A stretch of 64,000 bases of DNA, from the NCBI RefSeq assembly GCF_005221325.1, contig NZ_CP039889.1, positions 1,054,001-1,118,000 of the forward strand, in the 5' to 3' direction. Both the position numbers and the translations under genes were made by a program. This document shows positions 28,041-37,583 of the stretch, in pieces (position 1 is the first letter of the stretch; each line of letters starts with the position of its first letter). The notes under the pieces were generated by a model, which made no database searches, was not told the origin of the DNA, and worked only from the letters and a program-made list of their open reading frames with translations. This DNA comes from Agrobacterium tumefaciens (GTDB taxonomy: Bacteria; Pseudomonadota; Alphaproteobacteria; Rhizobiales; Rhizobiaceae).

Positions 28041-28988
28041 ATGACCCCCGACTTCCTCGTCACCCATTCTGGCGGCTTCCACGCCGACGAACTGCTGTCC
28101 AGCGTCGTGTTGACACGGCTTTTTCCGCAGGCCCGGCTCGTCCGCAGCAGAGCAGCTGAATGGGTAACACCCGGTGCAGACCGCATCATCTATGACGTGG
28201 GCGGCGCTTATGACGCGTCAAAGGGCATTTTCGATCACCATCAGCGTGGTGCGCCACTGCGCGAAGACGGTCAGCCCTATAGTTCGTTCGGTCTGATCTG
28301 GAAGCATTTCGGACGGGACTACCTTGCCGCATCAGGCGTTCCTGAAGACCATGTCGAAACTCTGCACGCGTCTTTTGATGCCGGGTTTGTATTGCCGGTG
28401 GATCTGGTCGACAACGGCGCTCTTAGTCCCGCCATTGCCGGACCCCTTGCCGGGCTCACGCTGCCTGTCCTGCTGGAGACTTTGAAGCCTGTCTTTGACG
28501 ACACCGATCCCGAAGCGGATGATCGCAGTTTTATGGCAGCGCTGGCCGTTGCCCGCAGCTTTGTCGAAGCAAAACTGGCCACAGGGGCTGCCAAACTGCG
28601 CGCCGAAGCGCTGGTGCAAAAGGCCATCGCCGATACTGGCGAAGGGCATATCCTTGAACTGCCGATGGGCATGCCATTTCGGTCCGCCATCGTAAAAGCC
28701 GGCGCCGACCACCTGCTCTTTGTCGTCCATCCACGGGACAACGACTGGTGCCTTACCGGCATCCGCCGCGCGGATGAAGGTTTTGAACTGCGCGCCGACC
28801 TGCCAGCGGCCTGGGCTGGCCTCACGGGCAAAGAGCTGGAAGCGGTTTGTGGCGTCGAAGGCGCGAGCTTCTGCCACAACGGTCGCTTTATCGCCGCCGC
28901 CAAAACCCGTGAGGCGATTTTAGCCATGGCGGAACTGGCGCTGAAAGAGGCTATCGCCTCCCAGCAGACGACAGCGGCAAAGCAATAA
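28041..28988 (+). CDS. MYG1 family protein (predicted DHH-like phosphoesterase/exonuclease)
   Basis: 315-residue protein of the MYG1/UPF0160 family. The metal-binding motifs HSGGFHADE near the N-terminus and FDHHQRGA (around 57-64) resemble the DHH phosphoesterase active site; eukaryotic MYG1 has been described as a 3'-5' RNA exonuclease. Start chosen at ATG 28041 (MTPDFLVTHSGG), because upstream in-frame sequence is unlike the family. Bacterial function is not established. It stands alone, convergent with the downstream PLP-enzyme gene. Confidence 0.85.
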   Translation: MTPDFLVTHSGGFHADELLSSVVLTRLFPQARLVRSRAAEWVTPGADRIIYDVGGAYDASKGIFDHHQRGAPLREDGQPYSSFGLIWKHFGRDYLAASGVPEDHVETLHASFDAGFVLPVDLVDNGALSPAIAGPLAGLTLPVLLETLKPVFDDTDPEADDRSFMAALAVARSFVEAKLATGAAKLRAEALVQKAIADTGEGHILELPMGMPFRSAIVKAGADHLLFVVHPRDNDWCLTGIRRADEGFELRADLPAAWAGLTGKELEAVCGVEGASFCHNGRFIAAAKTREAILAMAELALKEAIASQQTTAAKQ

Positions 28989-29007
28989 CAAATTGCACAA
29001 GCTAAAC

Positions 29008-29042
29008 GGTTGCCGTCCGATTTTTTCAGGCGGATGGCAACC
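29008..29042. terminator. Bidirectional terminator between MYG1 and the PLP enzyme gene
   Basis: Stem GGTTGCCGTCCG / CGGATGGCAACC (11 of 12 pairs) with an 11-nt T-rich loop in the gap between the two convergent genes. Confidence 0.65.
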
Positions 29043-29081
29043 CTTTCCAGACCGTAATGGCCGGCGCGCTCAAGGCCGCAG

Positions 29082-30365
29082 TCAGGACATGTCCAAAGCG
29101 AGGGTCAGGTCGGCGATAAGATCGTCGGGATGTTCGATGCCGATTGACAGCCGGATCGTGGAATCGAGCACACCAATGCGCTGGCGAACATCGGCGGGAA
29201 CGCCCGAATGCGTCATCGTTGCGGGGTGAGAGGCAAGAGATTCCGTACCGCCCAAGCTTACGGCAAGTTTGAATATGTTCAGCGCGTTGAGGAATTTGAA
29301 AGACGCCGGCTGCCCGCCGACGATGTCGAACGAGAAGGTCGATCCCGCACCCGAGCATTGAGCGGCAAACACCTTGCCGACCGCGGATGCCGGATCACTG
29401 AACGGCAGATAATGAATTTTCTCGACCTTTGGATGCGCGTTCAGGAATTCCGCCACGACTTTCGCGTTGCTGTTTGCCCGTTCCATCCGGATTTGCAGCG
29501 TCTCGAGGGAACGCCCGAGCATCCAGCAGGAGTGCGGATCGAGCTGCGTGCCGATCGCTCCGCGCAGCGCCTTCACCTGCTTCATGATTTCCTTCCGCCC
29601 AAGCGCCGCCCCGGCGATAAGGTCGGAATGACCGCCGACGTATTTCGTGAGCGAATAGAGCGAAATATCGGCGCCGTGCTCGATGGGCTGCTGGAAAACC
29701 GGGCCGAGAAGGGTGTTGTCGCAGGCGATGATTGGCCTGTGCCCTTGCTTTTCGCCGATCACGTCAGCGACACGGCTCATCATCGCAACATCGACAATGC
29801 TGTTTGTCGGGTTGGCCGGAGTCTCGATCAGGATGACCGATACCCTGCCTTTCGCCATCGCGGTCTCTGCGGCAGCCATCACCGATGTCTCGCTGACACC
29901 GTCAGCAAAACCCACCGCCGAGACACCAAAATTATGGAAGGTCTTTGCCAGCAGCGTCTCAGTGCCACCATACAGCGGCTGGGAATGGAGCACGGTGTCG
30001 CCGGGCCGGACGAAGGCGAAAAGCGTCGTGGAAATGGCGGACATGCCGGATGAAAAAAGCGCACAACTCTCCGTGCGTTCGTAAACGGCAAGGCGATCCT
30101 CAACGATCTCGCTATTGGGATGGTTGAAACGCGAGTAGACGAGACCTGCACCCTTGCCCGCCGGCGGCTCCTTGCGGCCGGAAACGTAGTCGAAGAAGTC
30201 ACGGCCGTCCTCCGCCGATTTGAAGACGAAGGTCGATGTCAGGAATACCGGGGGCTTCACGGCACCCTCCGATAGTTCCGGATCATAACCGTAATTGAGC
30301 ATCTGGGTTTCAGGATGGAGGGCGTGGTTGCCGATATGGGTTTTGGACGGATGCGGCGCGGTCAT
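29082..30365 (-). CDS. Cystathionine gamma-synthase / methionine gamma-lyase family PLP enzyme
   Basis: 427-residue Cys/Met-metabolism PLP-dependent enzyme. The PLP lysine is in [12 protein letters not shown], the phosphate/ring loop is SGMSAIST, and YSRFNHPN and CDNTLLGP are family motifs. A C-terminal [19 protein letters not shown] block is also typical. Candidate activities are methionine gamma-lyase, O-acyl-homoserine sulfhydrylase or cystathionine gamma-synthase. The divergent Lrp-type regulator and isolated position favour a degradative role such as methionine gamma-lyase, but sequence alone does not decide. Confidence 0.8.
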   Translation of the reverse strand: MTAPHPSKTHIGNHALHPETQMLNYGYDPELSEGAVKPPVFLTSTFVFKSAEDGRDFFDYVSGRKEPPAGKGAGLVYSRFNHPNSEIVEDRLAVYERTESCALFSSGMSAISTTLFAFVRPGDTVLHSQPLYGGTETLLAKTFHNFGVSAVGFADGVSETSVMAAAETAMAKGRVSVILIETPANPTNSIVDVAMMSRVADVIGEKQGHRPIIACDNTLLGPVFQQPIEHGADISLYSLTKYVGGHSDLIAGAALGRKEIMKQVKALRGAIGTQLDPHSCWMLGRSLETLQIRMERANSNAKVVAEFLNAHPKVEKIHYLPFSDPASAVGKVFAAQCSGAGSTFSFDIVGGQPASFKFLNALNIFKLAVSLGGTESLASHPATMTHSGVPADVRQRIGVLDSTIRLSIGIEHPDDLIADLTLALDMS

Positions 30366-30423
30366 TTCCGATGATCCCTCAGCTGGCGTTGAACTGTTTG
30401 CAGGTTACACGCGATAGAACCAA

Positions 30424-30471
30424 AATATCTTGCATTCTGGAGCGTGGAAATGTCTCTTGAAGCAAGATATT
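30424..30471. promoter_or_regulatory. Paired operator half-sites in the PLP-enzyme/Lrp divergent promoter
   Basis: Perfect 10-bp inverted repeat AATATCTTGC (30424-30433) / GCAAGATATT (30462-30471), centres 38 bp apart. It ends 17 bp before the lrp-type gene. Widely spaced inverted half-sites suit an octameric Lrp/AsnC protein that wraps DNA. Confidence 0.6.
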
Positions 30472-30488
30472 GCGGAGAATAAACGTTT

Positions 30489-30947
30489 ATGTCGCAGAAA
30501 ATTGCAGATCCGATCGACAGGAGGATACTCACGGAATTGTCAGCTGACGCGAGAATCACGAACAACGAACTCGCCGAGCGGGTCGGGCTGTCAGCATCGG
30601 CATGTTTGCGGCGGCTTCGGCGACTGGAGGAACTGGGGATTATCAAGGGTTATTCCGCCATCATCGATCCGGCGTTCGAGGGATGGACCATGACGGCCCT
30701 TGCGTCCGTCCGCCTCAGCCGCCAGCACGATGACGAAATCCGGATGTTTGAGGCGGCCGTTCTTGACTGGGCGGAGGTTCTCGAATGTCATCTGGTCACA
30801 GGTTCGAGGGACTACATGCTCAAGATCATGTGCGGCGGGCTGGATGATTACGAGCGTTTCATCAAGGAAAAGATCGCAAAGCTGAAATGCGTCGATACCA
30901 TTGAGACCAGCTTCGTGATGAACACCATCAAGGCGCGTCGCATCTGA
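30489..30947 (+). CDS. Lrp/AsnC-family transcriptional regulator
   Basis: 152-residue regulator with an N-terminal helix-turn-helix (DRRILTELSADARITNNELAERVGLSASACLRRLRRLEELGII, about 8-50) and a C-terminal RAM ligand-binding domain ending FVMNTIKARRI. It is divergent from the Cys/Met PLP enzyme, an arrangement often seen where the Lrp protein responds to the amino acid degraded by its neighbour. It is likely autoregulated through the inverted repeat in front of it. Confidence 0.9.
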   Translation: MSQKIADPIDRRILTELSADARITNNELAERVGLSASACLRRLRRLEELGIIKGYSAIIDPAFEGWTMTALASVRLSRQHDDEIRMFEAAVLDWAEVLECHLVTGSRDYMLKIMCGGLDDYERFIKEKIAKLKCVDTIETSFVMNTIKARRI

Positions 30948-31012
30948 CTTTGGCCCCGGCATTCCGGCTCGGCCAACGGGAAACGTGGAAATCGGAACTG
31001 TCGAACCGAACC

Positions 31013-31918
31013 TTACTCTACCTTTCTTGCGCTCTTGACGAAATCAATGAAGGCGCGAAGAGGTGCGGGCACCAGGCGGCGACCGGGGTAATAGAGATAG
31101 GGACCCGGAAAGTTCAGCCACCACGGCTCCAGCAATGGCTCAAGTGCGCCGCTCGCGAGATGCGGTTCCAGCCAATCCTCGAAGAGATAGATGACACCCA
31201 GGCCGGCAATGGCGGCGCTGACGCCGAGATCCGTGCCTCCGCCCGATTGCACGAGAAGCTGGCCCGGCGGATCGATAATCATCGTCTCGCCGTTGCACTC
31301 GAATTCCCAGGGAGGAATGGCCCGGCCGGCGAAGCGCCCCCGGATGCACGCATGTTCAAGGAGTTCCCGCGGATGAGTGGGGCACCCTCGCGCCGCGATA
31401 TAGCCCGGTGCTGCGGCAAGCGCGAAGCGCTGCGTGCGCGGACCGATCGGCACGGCAATCATGTCCTGCTCAAGCCGCTCATCATAGCGGATACCTGCGT
31501 CGCAGCCGGCGGAAATGATGTCGACAAAATTTTCGTCGGTGACGATTTCCAGGCGAATATCCGGATAGGCTGCCAGAAAAGGCGGGACGATGTCAGGCAA
31601 AACCAGCCGGGCCGCACTGACGGGAACATTGAGCTTCAGCGAGCCTGACACCTGGTCCCGGTCGCTACTTATCTGGTCAAGCGCCGAGCGGATTTCGGCA
31701 AAGGCGGGATCGACCCGGCGAAGCAGTTCCGCGCCGGCTTCAGTTGGCAGAACGCTGCGGGTCGTGCGGTTGAGGAGGCGTACCCCGAGTTCGTTTTCAA
31801 GACGCTTAATTGCATCGCTCAGCGCCGACGAACTCATACCACTCGCACGGGCAGCCTGGCGGAAACCACGGGCACGGGCGACCAGCAGGAATGCGCCGAT
31901 ATCGTTGAAGTCCAGCAT
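31013..31918 (-). CDS. LysR-family regulator
   Basis: 301 residues: N-terminal winged helix (RGFRQAARASGMSSSALSDAIKRLENELGVRLLNRTTRSV, about 17-57) and a periplasmic-binding-like effector domain of the CrgA/DmlR type. It is divergent from an aldo-keto reductase gene with 124 bp between them, so that gene is its probable target. Effector unknown. Confidence 0.88.
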   Translation of the reverse strand: MLDFNDIGAFLLVARARGFRQAARASGMSSSALSDAIKRLENELGVRLLNRTTRSVLPTEAGAELLRRVDPAFAEIRSALDQISSDRDQVSGSLKLNVPVSAARLVLPDIVPPFLAAYPDIRLEIVTDENFVDIISAGCDAGIRYDERLEQDMIAVPIGPRTQRFALAAAPGYIAARGCPTHPRELLEHACIRGRFAGRAIPPWEFECNGETMIIDPPGQLLVQSGGGTDLGVSAAIAGLGVIYLFEDWLEPHLASGALEPLLEPWWLNFPGPYLYYPGRRLVPAPLRAFIDFVKSARKVE

Positions 31919-32042
31919 GACTATACCCCTCCGAGGTATCTATATTGTCCGTCATGGCGGACAGGCTGTCCTGACTATAGCGAATTGTGACTCCAATGCC
32001 ATCACCTCTATAGTGGGGAAAGACACAGCGGAGAAACCTCAA

Positions 32043-32909
32043 ATGTCGACACTCGACCAGTCTGGAACTTTTCGTCTTGCAGGCCGCAATATCAGGCGGC
32101 TTGGCTATGGAGCGATGCAGTTAGCCGGTAAAGGCGTCTTCGGCCCTCCGAAAGATCGCGAGGAAGCGATCGCGGTACTGCGAGAAGCCGTGGAGAGCGG
32201 CGTCAATCATATCGATACCAGCGATTTCTACGGACCCCACATTACCAATCAGATTATTCGTGAGGCCCTGCATCCCTATCAGGACGACCTCGTTATCGTC
32301 ACAAAGGTCGGTGCGACTCGCGGTGATGACGCCTCCTGGAATGCGGCTTTCTCGAAGGAAGAGCTGACCCGGGCAGTTCACGACAATCTTCGCAATCTGG
32401 GTAAGGAGGTACTTGATGTCGTCAATCTCCGGGCCATGTTCGATGTTCACGGCCCCGCCGAGGGATCGCTCGCGGCACCGCTTGAAGTTCTGGCAGATTT
32501 GCAACGGCAGGGATTGATCCGGCATATCGGCGTATCGAACGTAACGCCGCGGCAGATCACGGAAGCCGGTAAAATGGTGGAGATCGTCTGCGTGCAGAAC
32601 CAATATAATCTGGCGCATCGACAAGACGATGCCCTGATAGACACGCTCGCAGCACAGGGCATCGCTTACGTTCCATTCTTTCCCCTCGGTGGCTTTTCTC
32701 CGCTGCAATCGACAGTGCTCTCAGACGTCGCTACGCAACTGGACGCCTCGCCGCTGCAGGTGGCTCTCGCCTGGCTCTTGAAGCGATCAAACAATATTCT
32801 GGTTATTCCCGGAACGTCTTCGCGCGCACATCTGCGCCAGAACCTTGCAGCCGCATCTCTTGATCTTCCGGACAGTGCCATGACCGCTCTTGCGGCGATC
32901 GGCGGATGA
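32043..32909 (+). CDS. Aldo/keto reductase
   Basis: 288-residue NAD(P)H-dependent oxidoreductase with the TIM-barrel AKR pattern. The catalytic Asp and Tyr are in HIDTSDFYGPH, the Lys is in VIVTKVG, and the C-terminal cofactor-binding helix is VIPGTSSRAHLRQNL. The frame is open to 31590, but family sequence starts at MSTLDQSGTFRLAGRNIRRLGYGAM (32043). Controlled probably by the divergent LysR gene. Substrate unknown. Confidence 0.88.
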   Translation: MSTLDQSGTFRLAGRNIRRLGYGAMQLAGKGVFGPPKDREEAIAVLREAVESGVNHIDTSDFYGPHITNQIIREALHPYQDDLVIVTKVGATRGDDASWNAAFSKEELTRAVHDNLRNLGKEVLDVVNLRAMFDVHGPAEGSLAAPLEVLADLQRQGLIRHIGVSNVTPRQITEAGKMVEIVCVQNQYNLAHRQDDALIDTLAAQGIAYVPFFPLGGFSPLQSTVLSDVATQLDASPLQVALAWLLKRSNNILVIPGTSSRAHLRQNLAAASLDLPDSAMTALAAIGG

Positions 32910-32945
32910 AATCTCCACAGTTTCGGGAAAAGAGCATCTGACACT

Positions 32946-32987
32946 GCGACCGGAGTTGGCCCTCAAGCCGACTCCGGTCGCGTTTTA
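32946..32987 (+). terminator. Terminator after the aldo/keto reductase gene
   Basis: Perfect 11-bp stem GCGACCGGAGT / ACTCCGGTCGC followed by GTTTTA on the plus strand, 36 bp after the stop codon. Confidence 0.8.
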
Positions 32988-32992
32988 GCCGT

Positions 32993-33877
32993 CTACACCC
33001 CAAGTTCCGGCGTCCGTTTAAAATACTCAGTCAGCATTTCGGTGAGCACCCGCACTTTGCGCGCGGGATGCTGGCTCGGTGGGCGTACCACATAGACGGC
33101 GCCCGCAGGGACCGGATAGCGCGTCATGATCGGAACCAACGCGCCGGAGGCCAGATATGCATGTGTTATGCAATCTGGGAGCCAGGCGATGCCGAGACCT
33201 GCAGCCGCCGCTGCGGCAAGCGCCGTGGCGCTGTCGGCCTTGAACTTGCCCTGCGGCTGAACCGTGACGATCCTGTCACCGTCCATGAACTGCCAGGCTT
33301 CCGTTCCCTGCATGAGAGCCTGATGGTTGACGAGCTGTTCAACCGCCTCAGGGGAACCGTGCGCTTTGATGTAAGTCGGGCTGGCGACAAGCTTTCCATG
33401 AATCGGCCCGACGCGCTTCGCGATCAGGTTCGAGTCCTGAAGGTAGGCACCCCGAATCGCGCAATCGAAACCCTCTGCGATGAGATCGACGAAACGGTCG
33501 CTGTAGGAGGTATGGATGTGAAGCTGCGGGTTCTGACGCGCCATTTCCGCAAGCACGGGAGCGAAGTGGGTGGGGCCGAAAGTAAGTGGCATTGCGACCC
33601 TCAAACGGCCGTGCAGCTCGCCGGCGGGGAGGATCGTTTCCCGGGCCGTATCGATCTCGGCGCTGGCCCGAGCGGCATGGTACCTGAAAGTGATACCCGC
33701 CTCCGTGAGCGCGGCACCGCGCGTTGTCCGCGCAAGAAGCTGGACGCCAAGCTCCGCCTCGATCCGAAAGAGCCGACGGCTGACGATTGACTTGGAGACG
33801 CCAAGCCGGCGCGCTGCGGCCGAGACGCCGCCGGCATCGGCGACTGCGACAAATGTCCGTAGATCTTCGATGTCCAT
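32993..33877 (-). CDS. LysR-family regulator
   Basis: 294 residues from ATG 33877 (MDIEDLRTFVAVADAGG), which has GAGGAA upstream; an in-frame start eight codons earlier is less likely. Standard LysR helix-turn-helix (GGVSAAARRLGVSKSIVSRRLFRIEAELGVQLLARTTRG) and effector domain. Divergent from the isochorismatase-like and MDR genes, which it probably regulates. Confidence 0.87.
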   Translation of the reverse strand: MDIEDLRTFVAVADAGGVSAAARRLGVSKSIVSRRLFRIEAELGVQLLARTTRGAALTEAGITFRYHAARASAEIDTARETILPAGELHGRLRVAMPLTFGPTHFAPVLAEMARQNPQLHIHTSYSDRFVDLIAEGFDCAIRGAYLQDSNLIAKRVGPIHGKLVASPTYIKAHGSPEAVEQLVNHQALMQGTEAWQFMDGDRIVTVQPQGKFKADSATALAAAAAAGLGIAWLPDCITHAYLASGALVPIMTRYPVPAGAVYVVRPPSQHPARKVRVLTEMLTEYFKRTPELGV

Positions 33878-34030
33878 TCCGCGTTCCTCGTTTCGCGACA
33901 CAGCTTGCCAGGTTATGGCACTATCTCACCGTTGAAAGGAACAGCAAAATGCTTCCAGGCAACGTTGCCCGCTGGCGCGTGTCTCTCTCGAACCCATCGC
34001 CGTCCATGGCGGCAGAGAAAGGAAGTCTTG

Positions 34031-34675
34031 ATGACCCTTCGTAACGGCCTCGATTCTCTTCTTCGTCCCGAAGATTCGGTCCTCGTTCTGATCGACCATC
34101 AGCCCTACCAGCTCGCAAATCTCAACAGCCACGATCCGCACACGGTGGTCAACAACACGACCGCGCTGGCGAAGCTGGCAAAAGCCTTCGATGTTCCGAC
34201 CATTCTCACCAGCGTGATCTCGGCGCGCGGTGGACTTCTCTTCAAGCATATCACCGACGTATTTCCGGATCAGGACGTCATCGATCGCACCTGGGTGAAC
34301 ACCTGGCAGGACGAGAATGTGGTGAACGCCGTCAAGGCGACTGGTCGCAAGCAGCTGATCATCGCCGGCCTGTGGACCGAGGTTTGCGTCGCGATGCCTG
34401 TGATCCAGGCCGCCGGCGAAGGCTGGGACGTGACCGTAATCACCGACGCGTCGGGCGGGATTTCGAAGGAGTCCCATGAAGTGGCCATCCAGCGAATGAT
34501 CGCGGCTGGCGCGAATGTGATGACCGTCATGGCACTCGCCGGCGAATGGCAACGGGATTGGGCGCGCACCGAGCATGTCGAGGCGCTGACAGAGATTCTC
34601 ATTCAGCACTTCGGCGGCAGTGGCATCGCCTATCTTTGGGAGCAGCAGCTTCTCAACACACCAGTCGCTGGCTGA
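34031..34675 (+). CDS. Isochorismatase-family cysteine hydrolase, YcaC-like
   Basis: 214-residue hydrolase. The triad parts visible are Asp in VLIDHQPYQ and nucleophile Cys in LWTEVCVAMPV, with the cis-peptide region typical of YcaC (KQLIIAGLWTEVC ... VTVITDASGG). Start ATG 34031; upstream frame is not family-like. YcaC-type enzymes act on amides or similar small compounds, and the true substrate is unknown. It lies 110 bp before an MDR oxidoreductase in the same direction and opposite a LysR gene. Confidence 0.87.
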   Translation: MTLRNGLDSLLRPEDSVLVLIDHQPYQLANLNSHDPHTVVNNTTALAKLAKAFDVPTILTSVISARGGLLFKHITDVFPDQDVIDRTWVNTWQDENVVNAVKATGRKQLIIAGLWTEVCVAMPVIQAAGEGWDVTVITDASGGISKESHEVAIQRMIAAGANVMTVMALAGEWQRDWARTEHVEALTEILIQHFGGSGIAYLWEQQLLNTPVAG

Positions 34676-34785
34676 TCCCAGCCAGCGTGGCGCGCATTTC
34701 GGTGAGGGCCGAAACGACCATTTATCGGCCCTCGCCACCTTCATGCCGCTTGCCCCCATGCGAGTGATAATGGAGCAAGAGAACC

Positions 34786-35754
34786 ATGAAAGCAGCAGTC
34801 TATGATCAACCCGGTCCGCCGGATGTGCTTTACTACACGGACGTGGCCGATCCGGTCTGCCCAAGCGACAGTGTCCTGATCCGCATGGAAGCCGCCGCCA
34901 TCGAGGGAGGCGACCTGATCAATCGCGCGTCCACGCCTCCACCCCATCCAGCTTTCGTCGTCGGTTATGCAGCCGCCGGAGAAATCATAGCGGTCGGAGA
35001 GAACGTGAAACATCGTCAGCTCGGCCAGAAGGTGACGAGCTTCGATCTCGCCGGATCGCATGCGGAATTGCGCGCCGTTGCCGCCAACCGGACCTGGCCG
35101 GTGCCGGAAGGGTTAGACATGGCCGCAGCCGCAGCACTGCCGATCGCATTCGGCACCGCCCATCACTGCCTCTTCGCACGGGGTGGCCTGAAGCGGGGCG
35201 AAACCGTCCTCATCCAGGCAGGCGCCGGCGGCGTCGGGCTCGCCGCCATTCAGCTCGCGCATCGGGCAGGTGCGACGGTGCTTGCAACCGTCTCCGGCGT
35301 CGAGAGGGCCGAACGTCTCGTCGGGCTCGGTCTCGATCATGCGATCGACCATCGCTCGACCGACGTCACTGACGCGGTCATGGGCCTGACGGAAGGCCGC
35401 GGTGTGGATCTCGTCGTAGACCCAGTCGGAACTACCCTGCAGGTTTCCCTGGCGGCGCTCCGCCCCGAGGGTCGTCTGGTGTTCGTCGGCAACGCCGGCG
35501 GTTCACAGCTCGGTATCGATCTTTGGCCGGCACTGCAGGCGAACCAATCGCTTTTCGGCGTCTTCATGGGAACGCAATTGGAAAAGCCGGACGTCTATGG
35601 CACGGTTTCCCGGATGCTGGATTGGGCGGCGGCCGGTGCTCTCAAGGTAATCGTGGACAGGACGTTTCCGCTCACGGCGGCGGCTGAGGCCCACACCTAT
35701 GCCCAGGGCAATTCCATCCTCGGACGCGTCGTCATCGTTCCGGACAGGCAATGA
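34786..35754 (+). CDS. Zinc-free MDR quinone oxidoreductase / alcohol dehydrogenase-like
   Basis: 322-residue medium-chain reductase. N-terminal GroES-like domain (MKAAVYDQPGPPDVLYYTD) and Rossmann NADPH site AGAGGVGLAAIQLA (about 145-158). The structural-zinc cysteines are missing, as in the quinone oxidoreductase branch. Probably co-transcribed with the preceding isochorismatase-like gene. Physiological substrate unknown. Confidence 0.87.
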   Translation: MKAAVYDQPGPPDVLYYTDVADPVCPSDSVLIRMEAAAIEGGDLINRASTPPPHPAFVVGYAAAGEIIAVGENVKHRQLGQKVTSFDLAGSHAELRAVAANRTWPVPEGLDMAAAAALPIAFGTAHHCLFARGGLKRGETVLIQAGAGGVGLAAIQLAHRAGATVLATVSGVERAERLVGLGLDHAIDHRSTDVTDAVMGLTEGRGVDLVVDPVGTTLQVSLAALRPEGRLVFVGNAGGSQLGIDLWPALQANQSLFGVFMGTQLEKPDVYGTVSRMLDWAAAGALKVIVDRTFPLTAAAEAHTYAQGNSILGRVVIVPDRQ

Positions 35755-35793
35755 GCATCCCCGGTTCGAAGTCAGATGGGCAGTAATCGCGAC

Positions 35794-36201
35794 TTAACGC
35801 CGGGAAAGCAATCGAGCCATCGCGTGATGCGGGGAAGGCTTGCTACTTTCCGGTCCGCTATCTCTTTCCAGACGTGCGCGGATGTCCTCGATTTCCTGTT
35901 CAGTGAGATGCTCGATCCCGATGAAATCACTCCGCGCCTCCTCCACCGCCCGCAACAATTCGTCCAGCTTTGCTTCCATCGCCGCGGAATCCCGGTTCTG
36001 TGAGTTCTGCACGAGAAAAATCATGAGAAAGGTGACGATGGTCGTTCCGGTATTGATGACCAGTTGCCAGACCTCCGAAAACCCGAATAACGGTCCGCTG
36101 ATCCCCCAGACGAGGACAGTGCCAAGCGCCACGACGAAAGCGGCCGGAGAGCCGGAGAAGGACGCTATGCGGGTTGCGAAGCGGGTGAAGACCTTGTTCA
36201 T
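35794..36201 (-). CDS. Low-affinity iron permease family membrane protein
   Basis: 135 residues, two membrane helices in the N-terminal half (FVVALGTVLVWGISGPLFG and LVINTGTTIVTFLMIFLVQ) followed by NSQNRDSAAMEAKLDELLRA and an acidic amphipathic tail. This is the bacterial form of the family named after fungal Fet4; transport in bacteria is not proven. Convergent with the MDR gene. Confidence 0.82.
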   Translation of the reverse strand: MNKVFTRFATRIASFSGSPAAFVVALGTVLVWGISGPLFGFSEVWQLVINTGTTIVTFLMIFLVQNSQNRDSAAMEAKLDELLRAVEEARSDFIGIEHLTEQEIEDIRARLERDSGPESSKPSPHHAMARLLSRR

Positions 36202-36421
36202 GACACGCCGTATTCCCTCAGCTCAGATACCAATCAAACGCCTGTTAGGGCTCTAAGGCACTAACAAACAAAGAGAATGATGGTTCCGGAGCGCGGGCTG
36301 TACTGCGTCGGAAACCCCACGTTGCGCGAGGCCGCTACCGCGGTCATTTCCAGATCATGCCGGGCAACACCGCCCCTGATCGCCCGTCAGAGCGTGATTG
36401 CGATTTCCTCTTTGTGGAATC

Positions 36422-36437
36422 AAAATACTAGTATAAT
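36422..36437. promoter_or_regulatory. GntR palindrome site A (SDR-mutarotase promoter)
   Basis: AAAATACTAGTATAAT, 14 of 16 matches to the palindrome ATTATACTAGTATAAT shared by four promoters of this island. It lies 32 bp upstream of the SDR start. Confidence 0.7.
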
Positions 36438-36468
36438 AGTTTATCCGAAAGTCAGGTGGAGGAATGAC

Positions 36469-37215
36469 ATGAACAGGATTGATCTCGACGGACAGGCGGC
36501 GGTGGTGACCGGCGGCGCGCAGGGAATTGGCCTTGCCATCGCAAGGCGGCTTATCGAATCCGGGGCGAAAGTCAGCCTTTGGGATATGAGCGAGACGGCG
36601 ATTGGAGAGGCATGCGGTGTGCTTGGCGAGGGCGCCAGCGGCAAGGTTGTTGACGTCACCGATTTTGACGGCCTCGCCCGCGTTCACGCCGAGGTCGAGG
36701 CGGAGACCGGCCCCGTATCGATCCTCGTCAATTCCGCCGGAATTGCGGGCGGCAATGCGACCCTTGAGGATTATGACATCGAGGAATGGCGGCGCGTCGT
36801 GGAGGTTAATCTGAACGGCACCTTTTATGCCAATAAGACCGTGATCCCGTCCATGAAGGCCAGGAATTATGGCAGGATCGTCAATATTTCCTCGGTTGCC
36901 GGCAAGGAGGGCAATCCCAAACTGTCAGCCTATTCCGCAGCCAAGGCGGGCGTGATCGGCTTGACCAAATCGCTCGGCAAGGAACTCGCGGCACACGATA
37001 TTGCCGTCAACGCGATCACGCCGGCGACGGCACGCACCCGGATTCTCGAAACCCTGACGCCGGAATTCATCGATTACATGCTGACACGTATTCCGCGTGG
37101 CCGCTTTCTGGAAGTCGAAGAGGCTGCGGCCATGGTCGCATGGCTGGTGAGCCGCGAAAACAGCTTCACCACCGCCTCGGTTTTCGACCTTTCCGGCGGA
37201 CGGACGACCTATTGA
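36469..37215 (+). CDS. SDR-family oxidoreductase, probable sugar or sugar-acid dehydrogenase
   Basis: 248-residue classical short-chain dehydrogenase. Cofactor motif TGGAQGIG (about 15-22), NSAG, catalytic Ser in NISSVAG and the Tyr-Lys pair in YSAAKAG are present. ATG 36469 follows GGAGG. In an operon with a RhaM-type mutarotase and in a GntR-controlled sugar island; comparable L-fucose loci use SDR enzymes to oxidise fucose or 2-keto-3-deoxy-fuconate. The exact step is inference. Confidence 0.86.
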   Translation: MNRIDLDGQAAVVTGGAQGIGLAIARRLIESGAKVSLWDMSETAIGEACGVLGEGASGKVVDVTDFDGLARVHAEVEAETGPVSILVNSAGIAGGNATLEDYDIEEWRRVVEVNLNGTFYANKTVIPSMKARNYGRIVNISSVAGKEGNPKLSAYSAAKAGVIGLTKSLGKELAAHDIAVNAITPATARTRILETLTPEFIDYMLTRIPRGRFLEVEEAAAMVAWLVSRENSFTTASVFDLSGGRTTY

Positions 37216-37225
37216 GGAGCAGTCG

Positions 37226-37555
37226 ATGAGGCGCATGGGATTTTGCCTTAACCTCAGGCCCGGCACGGTCAGCGAATATAAAAGGCTGCACGCTGACGTG
37301 TGGCCGGAGGTGCTCAAAGCCATCGCCCGCGCCAATATCACCAACTATTCGATTTTTCTGAAAGAACCGGAAAACCTGCTCTTTGGCTATTGGGAATATA
37401 CCGGCGATGATTTCTCCGCCGATATGGCGGAGATGGCCAAGGGCGAACGCATGCGGGAATGGTGGGCGATCTGCCAACCTCTGCAATTGCCCTTCCCGAC
37501 GCGCCGACCGGACGAGTGGTGGGCGCAGATGACCGAGGTCTTCCACATGGAGTGA
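37226..37555 (+). CDS. rhaM: L-rhamnose mutarotase family protein (RhaM/FucU-like role)
   Basis: 109-residue protein of the RhaM family (dimeric alpha+beta barrel). The segments MGFCLNLRPGTVSEYKRLH, VWPEVLKAIARANITNYSIFL and EWWAICQPLQLPFPTR follow the family pattern; these enzymes interconvert anomers of 6-deoxy sugars such as L-rhamnose or L-fucose. It starts 11 bp after the SDR stop, so both are one operon. It is the strongest hint that the island's substrate is a deoxy sugar. Confidence 0.88.
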   Translation: MRRMGFCLNLRPGTVSEYKRLHADVWPEVLKAIARANITNYSIFLKEPENLLFGYWEYTGDDFSADMAEMAKGERMREWWAICQPLQLPFPTRRPDEWWAQMTEVFHME

Positions 37556-37583
37556 CTGCGCCGATCGTCCTCTCAGGCCCGCT

